From positions 234,994 through 298,993 of the forward strand of contig NZ_SAIY01000009.1 of assembly GCF_010560025.1 (NCBI RefSeq): 64,000 nucleotides of DNA. Direction: 5' to 3'. Position numbers and translations under genes: made by a program. Source of the stretch: Verrucosispora sioxanthis (lineage in GTDB: Bacteria; Actinomycetota; Actinomycetes; Mycobacteriales; Micromonosporaceae). Each line of letters starts with the position of its first letter. Within the stretch, counting starts at the first letter, position 1. The notes beneath the pieces are model-generated. The model had not been told where the DNA came from. It did not search any database and saw only the letters and a program-made list of their open reading frames with translations. This document shows positions 25,177 through 34,125 of this stretch, one piece after another.

Positions 25177-27981
25177 TTACCGTGCCAGCAGCGTACGGGC
25201 ACCCTGGGTGATGGCCTCCTCGGACACCAGGACCTGTCGGGCGGCCGGACCCAGGGGCACAAAAGAGTCAACCGCCGCCACCCGGCGTGCCGCACCGACA
25301 TATCCGGCATCCACCAACGCGGCGATCACTCCCTCGCCCACCCCACCGGACCGGCGGGTCTCGTCCACCACCAGCACCCGACCGGTCGCGGTGGCCTCCC
25401 GGATGAGGTCGGCCACCGGCAGCGGCGCGAGCCAGCGCAGATCCACGACCCGGGTGCCGATGCCCTCGTCGGCCAGCACCGAGGCAGCCCGCAGCGCCAT
25501 CCGTACGCCGTTGCCGAAGGTGACGATGGTGACGTCCTCGGCGGAACCGACGCCGTACACCCGGGCCCGCCCCACCGGGACGTGGCCGCCGGCCCAGGCG
25601 CCCGGCTCGGCGTAGGGGGCGAGCCACTCGCCGTCACCGTCGGTGTAGAGATCGCGGGTGTGGTAGAGCGCGATCGGCTCCACGAACACGCAGACGCTGC
25701 CGTCCACCGCCGCGCTGGCCAGGCAGGTCCGCAGCATCGCCGCCGCGTCGTCCGGCCGGGCCGGCACGGCGATCACCAGGCCCGGCACGTCCCGCAGTAC
25801 GGCCACCGAGTTGTCGTTGTGGAAGTGCCCGCCGAAGCCCTCCTGGTACGCCAGCCCGGCCACCCGCACCACCATCGGGTTGCGCCACGCCCCCTGCGAG
25901 AAGAACCGCATGGTCGCCGCCTCGCCCCGCAGCTGGTCCTCGGCGCTGTGCAGATACGCCAGGTACTGGATCTCCGGCACCGGCAGCATCCCGGCCAGGC
26001 CCGCGCCGAGGCCGAGGCCGAGGATGGAGGTCTCGTCGAGCAGCGTGTCGAACACCCGGGCGGCGCCGAACCGGTCACGCAAGCCCTTCGTCACCCCGTA
26101 GACCCCGCCCTTGGCGGCGACGTCCTCGCCGAAGACCGCCATCTGCGGATGACTGAGCAGCCCGTCGGTGAGCGCCGCGTTGATGCTCTGCGCGAGGGTG
26201 AGCGGCCCGGCAAGTTCCGGCGGCTTGCCGCCGAACGCCTCGACCCGAGCCCCGGCGTCCGGGCCGGCGGCGCGGGCACCCGCGTCCTTGACCGCCAGGG
26301 CGACCCGGACCGGGCGGCGCGGTGCCAGTGGGGCGATCACCTCCGCGGCGTCGGCCAGCTTCGGTTCGTCGAGCACCTCCTCGGCGATCCGGCGGACCTG
26401 CCAGCCGATCTCGTCGTAGCGGTCCAGCAGTTCCGGCCCGCTGGCCAGTCCGGCGTCGACCAGCCGCCGCGCGGTGGCGACCACCGGGTCCCGGGCCACG
26501 TCGGCGACGATCTCCGCGGCGGGGCGGTACGCGCTCTCGGCGTCCGCGCCGGCGTGGCCCATCAGCCGGACCGTGGTCAGGTGCAGCACGGCCGGGCGTC
26601 GGTGCCGGCGCACCCAGGCCGCCGCCTCGACCGCCGCCTCGTAGGTGCCGACCAGGTCGGCACCGTCGGCGGCGAAGTATCGGATGCCGGGTTTGGACCG
26701 CAGGGCCGTCGCCACCCAACCCTGCGGCGACCGGACGCTGATGCCCAGCCCGTTGTCCTCGCAGACGAAGAGCACCGGGATGCGCAGGCCGGTGTGGTCG
26801 TACCAGCCGGCGGTGTTGAACGCGGCCGTGGCGCTGGCGTGGTTGATCGAGGCGTCCCCGAACGAACAGACCACGATGGCGTCGGCCGCCCAGGGCGTCG
26901 GTCCGGGCTCCGCGCCGGTTCGGTTCGCTTCCCCTCGGGCGTCGAGCCGGCGCAGTCGCTCGACAGCGAGACCCATCCCGACCGCACGGGGCAGGTGCGA
27001 GGCGATGGTAGAGGTCGTCGGGACCACCGCGAGGTCGGCCCGGCCGAACACCTTGTGCCGGCCTCCGGCGATCGGTTCCCGGCTGGAGGCCACCATGCCG
27101 CGCAGCACGTCCCGGGCCGCCTCGGCGTACGCCGGGCGCACCGGCCGCTTGACCACCGCCATCCGGACGCCGCCGGGTCCGACGCCGTCGCCCGGCCCGG
27201 AGACCGGCACGGTCAGGGTGGCCGACCTGGAGTCGGTCAGTGGCACGGCTGCCGGTCGGTCTCCGGCCGCGGCTGCCTTGCCCGGGTCACCGGCGGGGGC
27301 GTCGGCGGCGTCCGTCCGGTCGATCGCCGCCGCGTCGGGCTCACCGTCGGGCGCGCCCGCACCGCTCGGCGAGTCGGTTTCCGCCGGGACCGGACCGCTC
27401 GCCGACTCGTCCGGCGCGCCGCCGACCTGTCGTTCGCCGGTTTCCGCCAGGTCCGGCGCGGCGGGCTGCCGGCCGGAGGAGTCGACCTCGACGGGCTGTC
27501 CGCTCTCCGCCACCTCCGTGGTCGGACCGTCCCCGGCGATCTCCACGGTCTCGGCCGGCGACCGGGCGGGCGGCACGAGCGGTGGGGCGGGCACGACCGG
27601 CGCGGGAGGCACAGCCGGTGTGGGCGGCGCGGACGGGTCGGCCTGGGCGGCACGGACGCAGTAGAAGGCGCCGGAGCGGTAGTGCAGCAGCGCCGGATCC
27701 GTGGGCCGCAGGGCCGCCGCCACCGCGGCGTTGCCCTCGTGACCGGCGGAGCCGATGGTGTAGTAGCCCTCGCCGAAGCTGCGCAGCCAACGGGCGGCCA
27801 GGTCGAGTTGCCGGCTGGTGACCTGGGCGTCGAAGAGGTCCAGCAGTTGGGTACCGGTCAGCGCGCTGCCCTCGGCCACCGGACGTGCCGGGTCGCCACG
27901 GTGTGGCGGTGCGGCGAGGGCGGCCAGGCTCTCCCGGAACCGGTCGTCGAGATCCTGCGGGGTGGTCACGTCCGACAGCAT
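25177..27981 (-). CDS. Fused E1 alpha/beta subunit of a 2-oxoacid (branched-chain type) dehydrogenase
   Basis: 934 residues from ATG 27981. The E1-alpha half (1-113, then about 283-590) has YYTIGSAGHEGNAAVAA and the ThDP motif GDASINHASATAAFN...VLFVCEDNGLGIS. The E1-beta half (about 620-934) has LTLAQSINAALTDGLL, VFGEDVAAKGGVYGVTKGL, RVFDTLLDETSILGLGLG, HNDNSV and the transketolase C-domain VVDLRWLAPLP. It decarboxylates 2-oxoacids and passes the acyl group to a lipoyl E2 (not in this window), supplying acyl-CoA, for example branched primers for FabH. A roughly 165-residue Pro/Ala/Gly/Asp linker (114-280) interrupts E1-alpha. The MarR gene lies 37 bp upstream. Confidence 0.88.
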   Translation of the reverse strand: MLSDVTTPQDLDDRFRESLAALAAPPHRGDPARPVAEGSALTGTQLLDLFDAQVTSRQLDLAARWLRSFGEGYYTIGSAGHEGNAAVAAALRPTDPALLHYRSGAFYCVRAAQADPSAPPTPAVPPAPVVPAPPLVPPARSPAETVEIAGDGPTTEVAESGQPVEVDSSGRQPAAPDLAETGERQVGGAPDESASGPVPAETDSPSGAGAPDGEPDAAAIDRTDAADAPAGDPGKAAAAGDRPAAVPLTDSRSATLTVPVSGPGDGVGPGGVRMAVVKRPVRPAYAEAARDVLRGMVASSREPIAGGRHKVFGRADLAVVPTTSTIASHLPRAVGMGLAVERLRRLDARGEANRTGAEPGPTPWAADAIVVCSFGDASINHASATAAFNTAGWYDHTGLRIPVLFVCEDNGLGISVRSPQGWVATALRSKPGIRYFAADGADLVGTYEAAVEAAAWVRRHRRPAVLHLTTVRLMGHAGADAESAYRPAAEIVADVARDPVVATARRLVDAGLASGPELLDRYDEIGWQVRRIAEEVLDEPKLADAAEVIAPLAPRRPVRVALAVKDAGARAAGPDAGARVEAFGGKPPELAGPLTLAQSINAALTDGLLSHPQMAVFGEDVAAKGGVYGVTKGLRDRFGAARVFDTLLDETSILGLGLGAGLAGMLPVPEIQYLAYLHSAEDQLRGEAATMRFFSQGAWRNPMVVRVAGLAYQEGFGGHFHNDNSVAVLRDVPGLVIAVPARPDDAAAMLRTCLASAAVDGSVCVFVEPIALYHTRDLYTDGDGEWLAPYAEPGAWAGGHVPVGRARVYGVGSAEDVTIVTFGNGVRMALRAASVLADEGIGTRVVDLRWLAPLPVADLIREATATGRVLVVDETRRSGGVGEGVIAALVDAGYVGAARRVAAVDSFVPLGPAARQVLVSEEAITQGARTLLAR

Positions 27982-28018
27982 TACCGACGGGGGCACGCAT
28001 CGCACAGTCGAGTGCGTT

Positions 28019-28510
28019 TCACGCCCGCCCGGTCGGGCCGCAGTCCTCGGGGCAGCCGCCGTCGGAGACCTTCCACACCAGCTCACGCAGCGCGGCGAGT
28101 TCCTCGTTGTCGAGCGGGGTCAGCAGCCGGGAGTCGGAGAGCACGAGATGGACCCGCTCGCGCATCCGCCGGCCGGCGTCGGTCACCACGAGCGTCTTCT
28201 GCCGCCGGTCGGTCGGGTCGGCCCGGCGCTCGACCAGCCCGGCCTGCTCCAGCTTGTCGACCAGGGCGGTGACGTTGGACCGGTCGCAGCGCAGCTGCTC
28301 GGCCAGGTCGCGGGCGGGCAGTGGACGGTCCGGGTCGAGTTGGTACAGGGCGCGGGCCACGGCCGGGGTCAGACCCAGCGCGGCGATGTCGAGATCCTGG
28401 TGGTGCCGCAGGGCGGCGGCGACGTGCATGATCCGGCGTACCGCGTCACCGGCCAGCCCGGCCCGGTCGACCGGTTCCCGGCCGACCGGGGCGATGATCG
28501 GCCGTGACAT
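28019..28510 (-). CDS. MarR-family transcriptional regulator
   Basis: 163 residues from ATG 28510 (AGGAT about 7 nt upstream; GTG 28516 also possible). Winged helix: LTPAVARALYQLDPDRPLPARDLAEQLRCDRSNVTALVDKLEQAGLVERRADPTDRRQKTL is the classic MarR recognition helix plus wing. The C-terminus has a Cys-containing tail GGCPEDCGPTGRA. First in a likely two-gene unit with the E1 fusion, so it probably controls that gene. Effector unknown; the CPEDC pair might be redox active (inference). Confidence 0.88.
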   Translation of the reverse strand: MSRPIIAPVGREPVDRAGLAGDAVRRIMHVAAALRHHQDLDIAALGLTPAVARALYQLDPDRPLPARDLAEQLRCDRSNVTALVDKLEQAGLVERRADPTDRRQKTLVVTDAGRRMRERVHLVLSDSRLLTPLDNEELAALRELVWKVSDGGCPEDCGPTGRA

Positions 28511-28702
28511 GGTCACATCCTAGGTCGGCGTACCCCCGCCGACCTCGTCCGATCGGTGTCGGGCGCCGAGAGCTCCGTCGGATCTGCCGCGCTCGGCCCT
28601 TGTTCGGGCAATAGCGGCGGGAAAGGGCTCTTCCTTTCACCCCCGATTCATCGACGGCAGCAAGTCTCCCCGTGGACCACGTACCGACCTGGGGAGGCAA
28701 TC

Positions 28703-30361
28703 GTGTCGTTGTCCCGACGTACCATCCTGCTCTCCGGCCTGGCGGCGAGTGCCGCCGGAGTCGCCGGTGGCGCGCTGCCCGCGGGCGCGGCGCCCGTTCC
28801 GTCCCGACCGGCCGGGCAAGCCCTGGCCTACCCGTTCACGCTCGGTGTCGCCTCCGGCGACCCGGACCACGAGGGCTTCGTGCTCTGGACCCGGCTGGCG
28901 CCGCAGCCGCTGGCCGAGGACGGTCTCGGCGGCATGCCCGACCGCATGGTGCCGGTCTTCTGGGAACTCGCCGCCGACGAGCGGTTCCGGCATGTCGTGC
29001 GGCGGGGAGTCGTCGACGCGCACGCGGCGAGCGCGCACAGCGTGCACGTCGAACTCACCGGTCTGCTCCCCGGCCGGGAGTACTTCTACCGGTTCCGGGT
29101 GCAGCGGCACCTGTCGCCGGTCGGGCGGACCCGCACCGCACCCGCACCGTGGAGCCTGCCCGCGACGCTCGCCATGGCCTTCGCCTCCTGTTCGCAGTAC
29201 GAGCACGGGTACTTCACCGCGTACCGGCGGCTGGCCGAGACCGAACCGGAGCTCGTCCTGCACCTGGGCGACTACCAGTACGAGTACGCCCGGGACACCT
29301 ACAACGCACCCGGTGGGAATCCGCGCGACCACGAGGGTCCGGAGACCCGCACGCTCGCCAACTACCGGCAGCGGCACGCCCAGTACAAGACCGACCCGGA
29401 TCTTCAGGCGGCGCACGCCGTCGCGCCGTGGGCGGTGGTCTTCGACGACCACGAGGTGGAGAACAACTGGGCCGACGACGTGCCGGAGGCACCCGACCCG
29501 GAATTTCCGGCCCGGCGGGCGGCCGCCTTCCGCGCGTACTACGAGAACATGCCGCTGCGCCGCACCTCGCTACCGCGCGGTGTCGACATGCAGCTCTACC
29601 GGCGGCTGCGCTGGGGCCGGCTGGCCACCTTCCACCTGCTCGACACCCGGCAGTACCGCGACGACCAGGCCTGCGGTGACGGTTACCAGTCGTGCCCGGA
29701 GGCGGCCGAGCCGAGCCGTTCCATCCTCGGCGGGCGGCAGGAGGCGTGGCTGCTGGACGGGTTCCGCCGCTCCTCGGCCCGCTGGGACCTCCTCGCCCAG
29801 CAGGTCTTCTTCGCCCAACGGGACCGCGACTCCGGACCACTCACGGTGACCAGCATGGACGCCTGGGACGGTTACCTCGCCTCGCGGGACCGGATCACGC
29901 GGGGCTGGCTGGCGGCCGGGGTACGCAACCCGGTCGTGCTCACCGGCGACGTGCACGCGCACTGGGCCAGCGACCTGAAGCTCGACTACGCCGATCCGAC
30001 CTCACGCACCGTCGGCAGCGAGTTGGTGTGCTCCTCGATCACCTCGGGTGGCGACGGGGCGGACTCGGCGACCGGCACGCACCCGTGGCTGGCCTGGAAT
30101 CCGCACCTGCGCTTCCACAACAACCTGCGGGGTTACGTCCGGACCACGCTCACCAGGGAACAGCTCACCGCCGACTTCGACGTGCTGCCGTTCGTGAGCA
30201 GCCCGGGTGCCCCGGCCCGTACCCGCGCCCGGTTCGTCATCGAGGACCGGGTCCCGGGGCTGCACCTGACCCGGGACGACCCGCCGGCCGCCGCGCGGGC
30301 CGCCGGTGCGGACGTCGACGCCGGGCAACGCACCGTGGAGAGCGAGACCCGTCGGCCCTGA
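28703..30361 (+). CDS. phoD: PhoD-family alkaline phosphatase, Tat-exported
   Basis: 552 residues from GTG 28703 (GGGGAGG 5 nt upstream). Twin-arginine signal SLSRRTILLSGLAASAAGVAGGALPAGAA. PhoD N-domain FTLGVASGDPDHEGFVLWTRLAP, then metallophosphoesterase blocks FASCSQYEHGYFTAYRRLAE, LHLGDYQYEY, VFDDHEVENNWADD, LLDTRQYRDDQAC and VLTGDVHAHWASDL. These Asp, His and Cys residues bind Fe3+/Ca2+ in PhoD. It hydrolyses phosphodiesters and phosphomonoesters such as teichoic acid outside the cell. No PHO box could be defined upstream. Confidence 0.93.
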   Translation: MSLSRRTILLSGLAASAAGVAGGALPAGAAPVPSRPAGQALAYPFTLGVASGDPDHEGFVLWTRLAPQPLAEDGLGGMPDRMVPVFWELAADERFRHVVRRGVVDAHAASAHSVHVELTGLLPGREYFYRFRVQRHLSPVGRTRTAPAPWSLPATLAMAFASCSQYEHGYFTAYRRLAETEPELVLHLGDYQYEYARDTYNAPGGNPRDHEGPETRTLANYRQRHAQYKTDPDLQAAHAVAPWAVVFDDHEVENNWADDVPEAPDPEFPARRAAAFRAYYENMPLRRTSLPRGVDMQLYRRLRWGRLATFHLLDTRQYRDDQACGDGYQSCPEAAEPSRSILGGRQEAWLLDGFRRSSARWDLLAQQVFFAQRDRDSGPLTVTSMDAWDGYLASRDRITRGWLAAGVRNPVVLTGDVHAHWASDLKLDYADPTSRTVGSELVCSSITSGGDGADSATGTHPWLAWNPHLRFHNNLRGYVRTTLTREQLTADFDVLPFVSSPGAPARTRARFVIEDRVPGLHLTRDDPPAAARAAGADVDAGQRTVESETRRP

Positions 30362-30388
30362 CCGGTGCGCCCGGCAGGGTTCGCGGGG

Positions 30389-30436
30389 CCGCCCGTGACC
30401 GCGCCGTCTCCATCGGGGCGACGCGGTCACGGGCGG
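30389..30436. terminator. Bidirectional terminator hairpin
   Basis: Perfect 15-bp inverted repeat CCGCCCGTGACCGCG 30389-30403 / 30422-30436 with an 18-nt loop, between the convergent phoD and YjbQ-family genes. No T-tract. Confidence 0.75.
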
Positions 30437-30496
30437 CGGCGGGACGGGGGCGGGCGAGCCGGCTGGGTGACGGGTGGGCCGGAGGGCGGACGGGGG

Positions 30497-30901
30497 TCAG
30501 CCGGACAGGAAGGAGAAGCGGACCTGCCGGGTGAGGTTGTCACCGTTGGTGTCGACCAGGCAGATCGACTGCCAGGTGCCGAGGGCCAGCCGCCCACCGA
30601 GCACGGGCAGCGTCGCGTACGGGGCGACGAAGGCGGGCAGCACGTGATCACGACCGTGTCCCGGTGAGCCGTGCCGGTGTCGCCACCGCTCGTCGGTCGG
30701 CAGCACGGCGTCCAGTGCGGTGAGCAGGTCGTCGTCCGAGCCTGCCCCGGTCTCGATGATGGCCACGCCGGCGGTGGCGTGCGGCACGAAGACGTGCAGC
30801 AGCCCGTCGCCGCAGCCGGCGAGGAACTGCTCGGCCTCGGCGGTGATGTCCCGGACGGTCGGCCGGGAACCGGTCCGGACGGTGATCAGCTCGCTGCGCA
30901 C
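30497..30901 (-). CDS. YjbQ/UPF0047 family protein (secondary thiamine-phosphate synthase)
   Basis: 134 residues. Hallmarks: GLLHVFVPHATAGVAIIETGAGSDDDLLTALDAVLP, then HRHGSPGHGRDHVLPAFVAPYATLPVLGGRLALGTWQSICLVDTNG. The His residues form the family's metal site. Family members show weak thiamine-phosphate synthase activity, but the true role is unclear. GTG start at 30901 with GGAAG about 9 nt upstream. Divergent from aceE with about 175 bp between. Confidence 0.88.
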   Translation of the reverse strand: MRSELITVRTGSRPTVRDITAEAEQFLAGCGDGLLHVFVPHATAGVAIIETGAGSDDDLLTALDAVLPTDERWRHRHGSPGHGRDHVLPAFVAPYATLPVLGGRLALGTWQSICLVDTNGDNLTRQVRFSFLSG

Positions 30902-31075
30902 ACCCGCATTCTTCCGCACCGGGCATCGGCCCGCCGCACCGCCGTGGAACGGCAAAGTTACTGATTGGTACCTGTGTCGAGCGTCGCCCTTAAGCCGGGT
31001 GGACGTGACGGCGAGTGCCACGACGGGGCAGGATGGCGCTAGAGACCTATCCCACACACAACCGAGGGAACGCCT

Positions 31076-33820
31076 GTGGCTACGGAACGCAAGCGCCCGG
31101 TGATCACGGCCGGCCTGCCGAGCCAGCTTCCGGACATCGACCCCGAAGAAACCAGCGAGTGGGTCGAGTCGCTCGACGGTGTCATTGGCGACCGTGGCAC
31201 CAAGCGAGCCCGCTACGTCATGCTGCGGCTGCTCGAGCGCGCCCGGGAACGTCAGGTCGGCGTGCCGTCGCTGACCACCACCGACTACATCAACACCATT
31301 CCGCCGGAGCGTGAACCGTGGTTCCCCGGCGACGAGCACGTCGAGCGCCGGATCCGGGCGTACGTGCGGTGGAACGCCGCGATGCTGGTGCACCGCGCGC
31401 AGCGGCCGGAGATCGGCGTCGGTGGTCACATCTCGACCTACGCCAGTTCGGCCTCGCTCTACGAGGTCGGCTTCAACCACTTCTTCCGGGGCAAGGACCA
31501 CCCGGGTGGCGGCGACCACCTCTTCTACCAGGGGCACGCCTCCCCCGGCATGTACGCGCGCGCGTACCTGGAGGGCCGGCTCAGCGAGAACCAGCTCGAC
31601 GGCTTCCGGCAGGAGCTGTCCCACCCCGGCGGCGGCCTGCCCTCGTACCCGCACCCCCGGCTGATGCCGGACTTCTGGGAGTTCCCCACGGTCTCCATGG
31701 GTCTGGGCGGTCTGAACGCCATCTACCAGGCCCGGTTCAACCGGTACCTGCACCACCGGGGCATCAAGGACACCTCCGACCAGCACGTCTGGGCCTTCCT
31801 CGGCGACGGCGAGATGGACGAGCCGGAGACCCTGGGCGCGATCGGTGTGGCCGCCCGCGAGGAGCTGGACAACCTCACCTTCGTCATCAACTGCAACCTG
31901 CAGCGGCTGGACGGGCCGGTACGCGGCAACGGCAAGGTCATGCAGGAGCTGGAGGCGTTCTTCCGGGGCGCCGGCTGGAACGTCATCAAGGTGGTCTGGG
32001 GGCGGGAGTGGGATCCGCTGCTCGCCGCCGACACCGACGGCGCGCTGGTCAACCTGATGAACACCACGCCCGACGGTGACTACCAGACCTACAAGGCGGA
32101 GTCCGGCGCGTACGTGCGGGAGCACTTCTTCGGCCGTGACCCGCGTACCCGCAAGATGGTCGAGGGGCTGACCGACGACGAGATCTGGAATCTCAAGCGG
32201 GGCGGGCACGACTACCGCAAGCTGTACGCGGCCTACAAGGCGGCCACCGAGCACACCGGCCAGCCGACCGTGATCCTGGCCAAGACGATCAAGGGCTGGA
32301 CGCTCGGCTCGCACTTCGAGGGCCGCAACGCCACGCACCAGATGAAGAAGCTGACGCTGGAGGACCTGAAGACCTTCCGCGACCGGCTCTACCTCGACAT
32401 CCCGGACTCGGCGCTGGAGGAGAACCCCTACCTGCCGCCGTACCTGCGGCCGGACGAGAAGTCCGACGAGATGCAGTACCTGCACGAGCGGCGCAAGCAG
32501 CTCGGCGGTTACCTGCCGACCCGGCGGACCAGCGCCAAGACGCTCGCCATCCCCGGCGCCGAGCGCTTCGCCGACGTCAAGCGCGGTTCGGGCAAGCAGA
32601 AGGTGGCCACCACGATGGCCTTCGTCCGGCTGCTCAAGGACCTGATGAAGGACAAGGAGTTCGGCCGGCGCTGGGTGCCGATCATCCCTGACGAGGCGCG
32701 CACCTTCGGCCTGGACTCCATCTTCCCGACCGCCAAGATCTACTCGCCGCACGGCCAGCGGTACACCTCGGTGGACCGGGAGCTGTTCCTGTCGTACAAG
32801 GAGTCGACCGCCGGGCAGATCCTGCACGAGGGGATCAACGAGGCGGGTTCGGTCGCCTCGTTCACCGCGGCCGGCACGTCGTACGCCACCCACGACGAGC
32901 CAATGATCCCGATGTACATCTTCTACTCGATGTTCGGGTTCCAGCGCACCGGCGACGGCTTCTGGGCTGCCGCGGACCAGATGACCCGGGGCTTCGTGCT
33001 CGGCGCCACCGCCGGACGCACCACGCTCAACGGTGAGGGCCTCCAGCACGAGGACGGGCACTCCCTGCTGCTGGCCGCCACCAACCCGGCGGTGGTCGCG
33101 TACGATCCGGCGTTCGCGTTCGAGATCGCGCACATCATGGAGAGCGGCCTGCACCGGATGTACGGCGAGGAGCAGGAGAACGTCTTCTACTACCTCACCG
33201 TCTACAACGAGCCGATCCACCAGCCGGCGGAACCCGACGGTGTGGACGTCGAGGGCATCGTCAAGGGCATCCACCGCTACTCCCCCGCCCCGTCGCTGGA
33301 CGGAGACGCCCCCCGGGCGAACCTGCTGGCCTCCGGCACCGGCATGCAGTGGGCGCTCAAGGCGCAGCAGTTGCTGGCGCAGGACTGGGGGGTGGCCGCC
33401 GACGTCTGGTCGGTGACCTCCTGGACGGAGCTGCGCCGGGACGCGGTGGAGTGCGAGGAGTACAACCTCCTGCACCCGGGCGCCGAGCAGCGGGTGCCGT
33501 ACATCCAGCGCAAGTTGGCCGACGCCGACGGGCCGAAGGTCGCGGTCAGCGACTGGATGCGCGCGGTACCGGACCTGATCTCCCGGTGGGTGCCGGGTGA
33601 CTGGACCTCGCTGGGTACCGACGGTTTCGGGTTGTCCGACACCCGACACGCGCTGCGGCGGCATTTCCACGTCGACGCCGAGTCGGTCGCGGTCGCGACG
33701 CTGCGGCAGCTCGCGCTGCGCGGGGCGGTGCCGGCCCACGTGCCGGCCGAGGCGGCCAAGAAGTACGCCATCGACGACGTCACCGCCGCCCCGGTCGGCG
33801 AGACCGGCGGCGACAGCTGA
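31076..33820 (+). CDS. aceE: Pyruvate dehydrogenase E1 component, homodimeric type
   Basis: 914 residues. GTG start with GAGGGAA 7 nt upstream. AceE landmarks: GGHISTYASSASLYEVGFNHFF, FPTVSMGLGGLNAIYQARF, the ThDP motif FLGDGEMDEPETLGAI with NLTFVINCNLQRLDGPVRGN, the inner-loop region GWTLGSHFEGRNATHQMKK, QILHEGINEAGSVASFTAAGTSYA and GMQWALKAQQLL. It decarboxylates pyruvate and acetylates E2 lipoate to feed acetyl-CoA into metabolism and the nearby FAS II genes. Orthologue of Rv2241. In mycobacteria the PucR regulator and fabD follow directly; here about 9.5 kb of other genes intervene. Followed by a strong hairpin. Confidence 0.96.
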   Translation: MATERKRPVITAGLPSQLPDIDPEETSEWVESLDGVIGDRGTKRARYVMLRLLERARERQVGVPSLTTTDYINTIPPEREPWFPGDEHVERRIRAYVRWNAAMLVHRAQRPEIGVGGHISTYASSASLYEVGFNHFFRGKDHPGGGDHLFYQGHASPGMYARAYLEGRLSENQLDGFRQELSHPGGGLPSYPHPRLMPDFWEFPTVSMGLGGLNAIYQARFNRYLHHRGIKDTSDQHVWAFLGDGEMDEPETLGAIGVAAREELDNLTFVINCNLQRLDGPVRGNGKVMQELEAFFRGAGWNVIKVVWGREWDPLLAADTDGALVNLMNTTPDGDYQTYKAESGAYVREHFFGRDPRTRKMVEGLTDDEIWNLKRGGHDYRKLYAAYKAATEHTGQPTVILAKTIKGWTLGSHFEGRNATHQMKKLTLEDLKTFRDRLYLDIPDSALEENPYLPPYLRPDEKSDEMQYLHERRKQLGGYLPTRRTSAKTLAIPGAERFADVKRGSGKQKVATTMAFVRLLKDLMKDKEFGRRWVPIIPDEARTFGLDSIFPTAKIYSPHGQRYTSVDRELFLSYKESTAGQILHEGINEAGSVASFTAAGTSYATHDEPMIPMYIFYSMFGFQRTGDGFWAAADQMTRGFVLGATAGRTTLNGEGLQHEDGHSLLLAATNPAVVAYDPAFAFEIAHIMESGLHRMYGEEQENVFYYLTVYNEPIHQPAEPDGVDVEGIVKGIHRYSPAPSLDGDAPRANLLASGTGMQWALKAQQLLAQDWGVAADVWSVTSWTELRRDAVECEEYNLLHPGAEQRVPYIQRKLADADGPKVAVSDWMRAVPDLISRWVPGDWTSLGTDGFGLSDTRHALRRHFHVDAESVAVATLRQLALRGAVPAHVPAEAAKKYAIDDVTAAPVGETGGDS

Positions 33821-33843
33821 ACCAGGGGAGAGGTCTTCCTGGA

Positions 33844-33876
33844 GGGCCCGGCGCGGTGTCACACCGCGCCGGGCCC
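33844..33876 (+). terminator. aceE terminator
   Basis: Perfect 16-bp stem with a single-base centre (GGGCCCGGCGCGGTGT and its complement), 24 bp after the aceE stop, followed by TTCC. Very stable; ends the aceE transcript. Confidence 0.85.
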
Positions 33877-34125
33877 TTCCGCGTGTGACGGCGGAGCACG
33901 GCGCGGTGGGCCCGGCGCCGCGATCGCCGCGGCGGTCCGCAGATATGACCCATCCGGTATCGATGGACATCTGTTTCATGTAACACAGCGCATCCACAAT
34001 TGCCGATAGGTGTTTCAGTGGTACCCGGGGACACCAGGCCGGCCGGTGGAGCCACCCCCGTCGCGCCCGTCCACCGCCGGCCGGGACGTCACCGCCGCCT
34101 CGGCGCGCGACGGGAGGGAGCGTTC

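Noticed and set aside
25135..28272. 1045-codon plus-strand frame opposite the E1 fusion
   Set aside because: Antisense shadow; composition is Arg/Gly/His/Pro-rich and no motifs occur, while the minus strand encodes all E1 motifs.
30497..33997. 1166-codon open frame antisense to aceE
   Set aside because: Shadow frame typical of high-GC coding DNA; the sense strand is unmistakably AceE and the antisense product is low-complexity Arg/Gly/Val/His-rich. Only its 3' end (30497-30901) is real, as the YjbQ gene.
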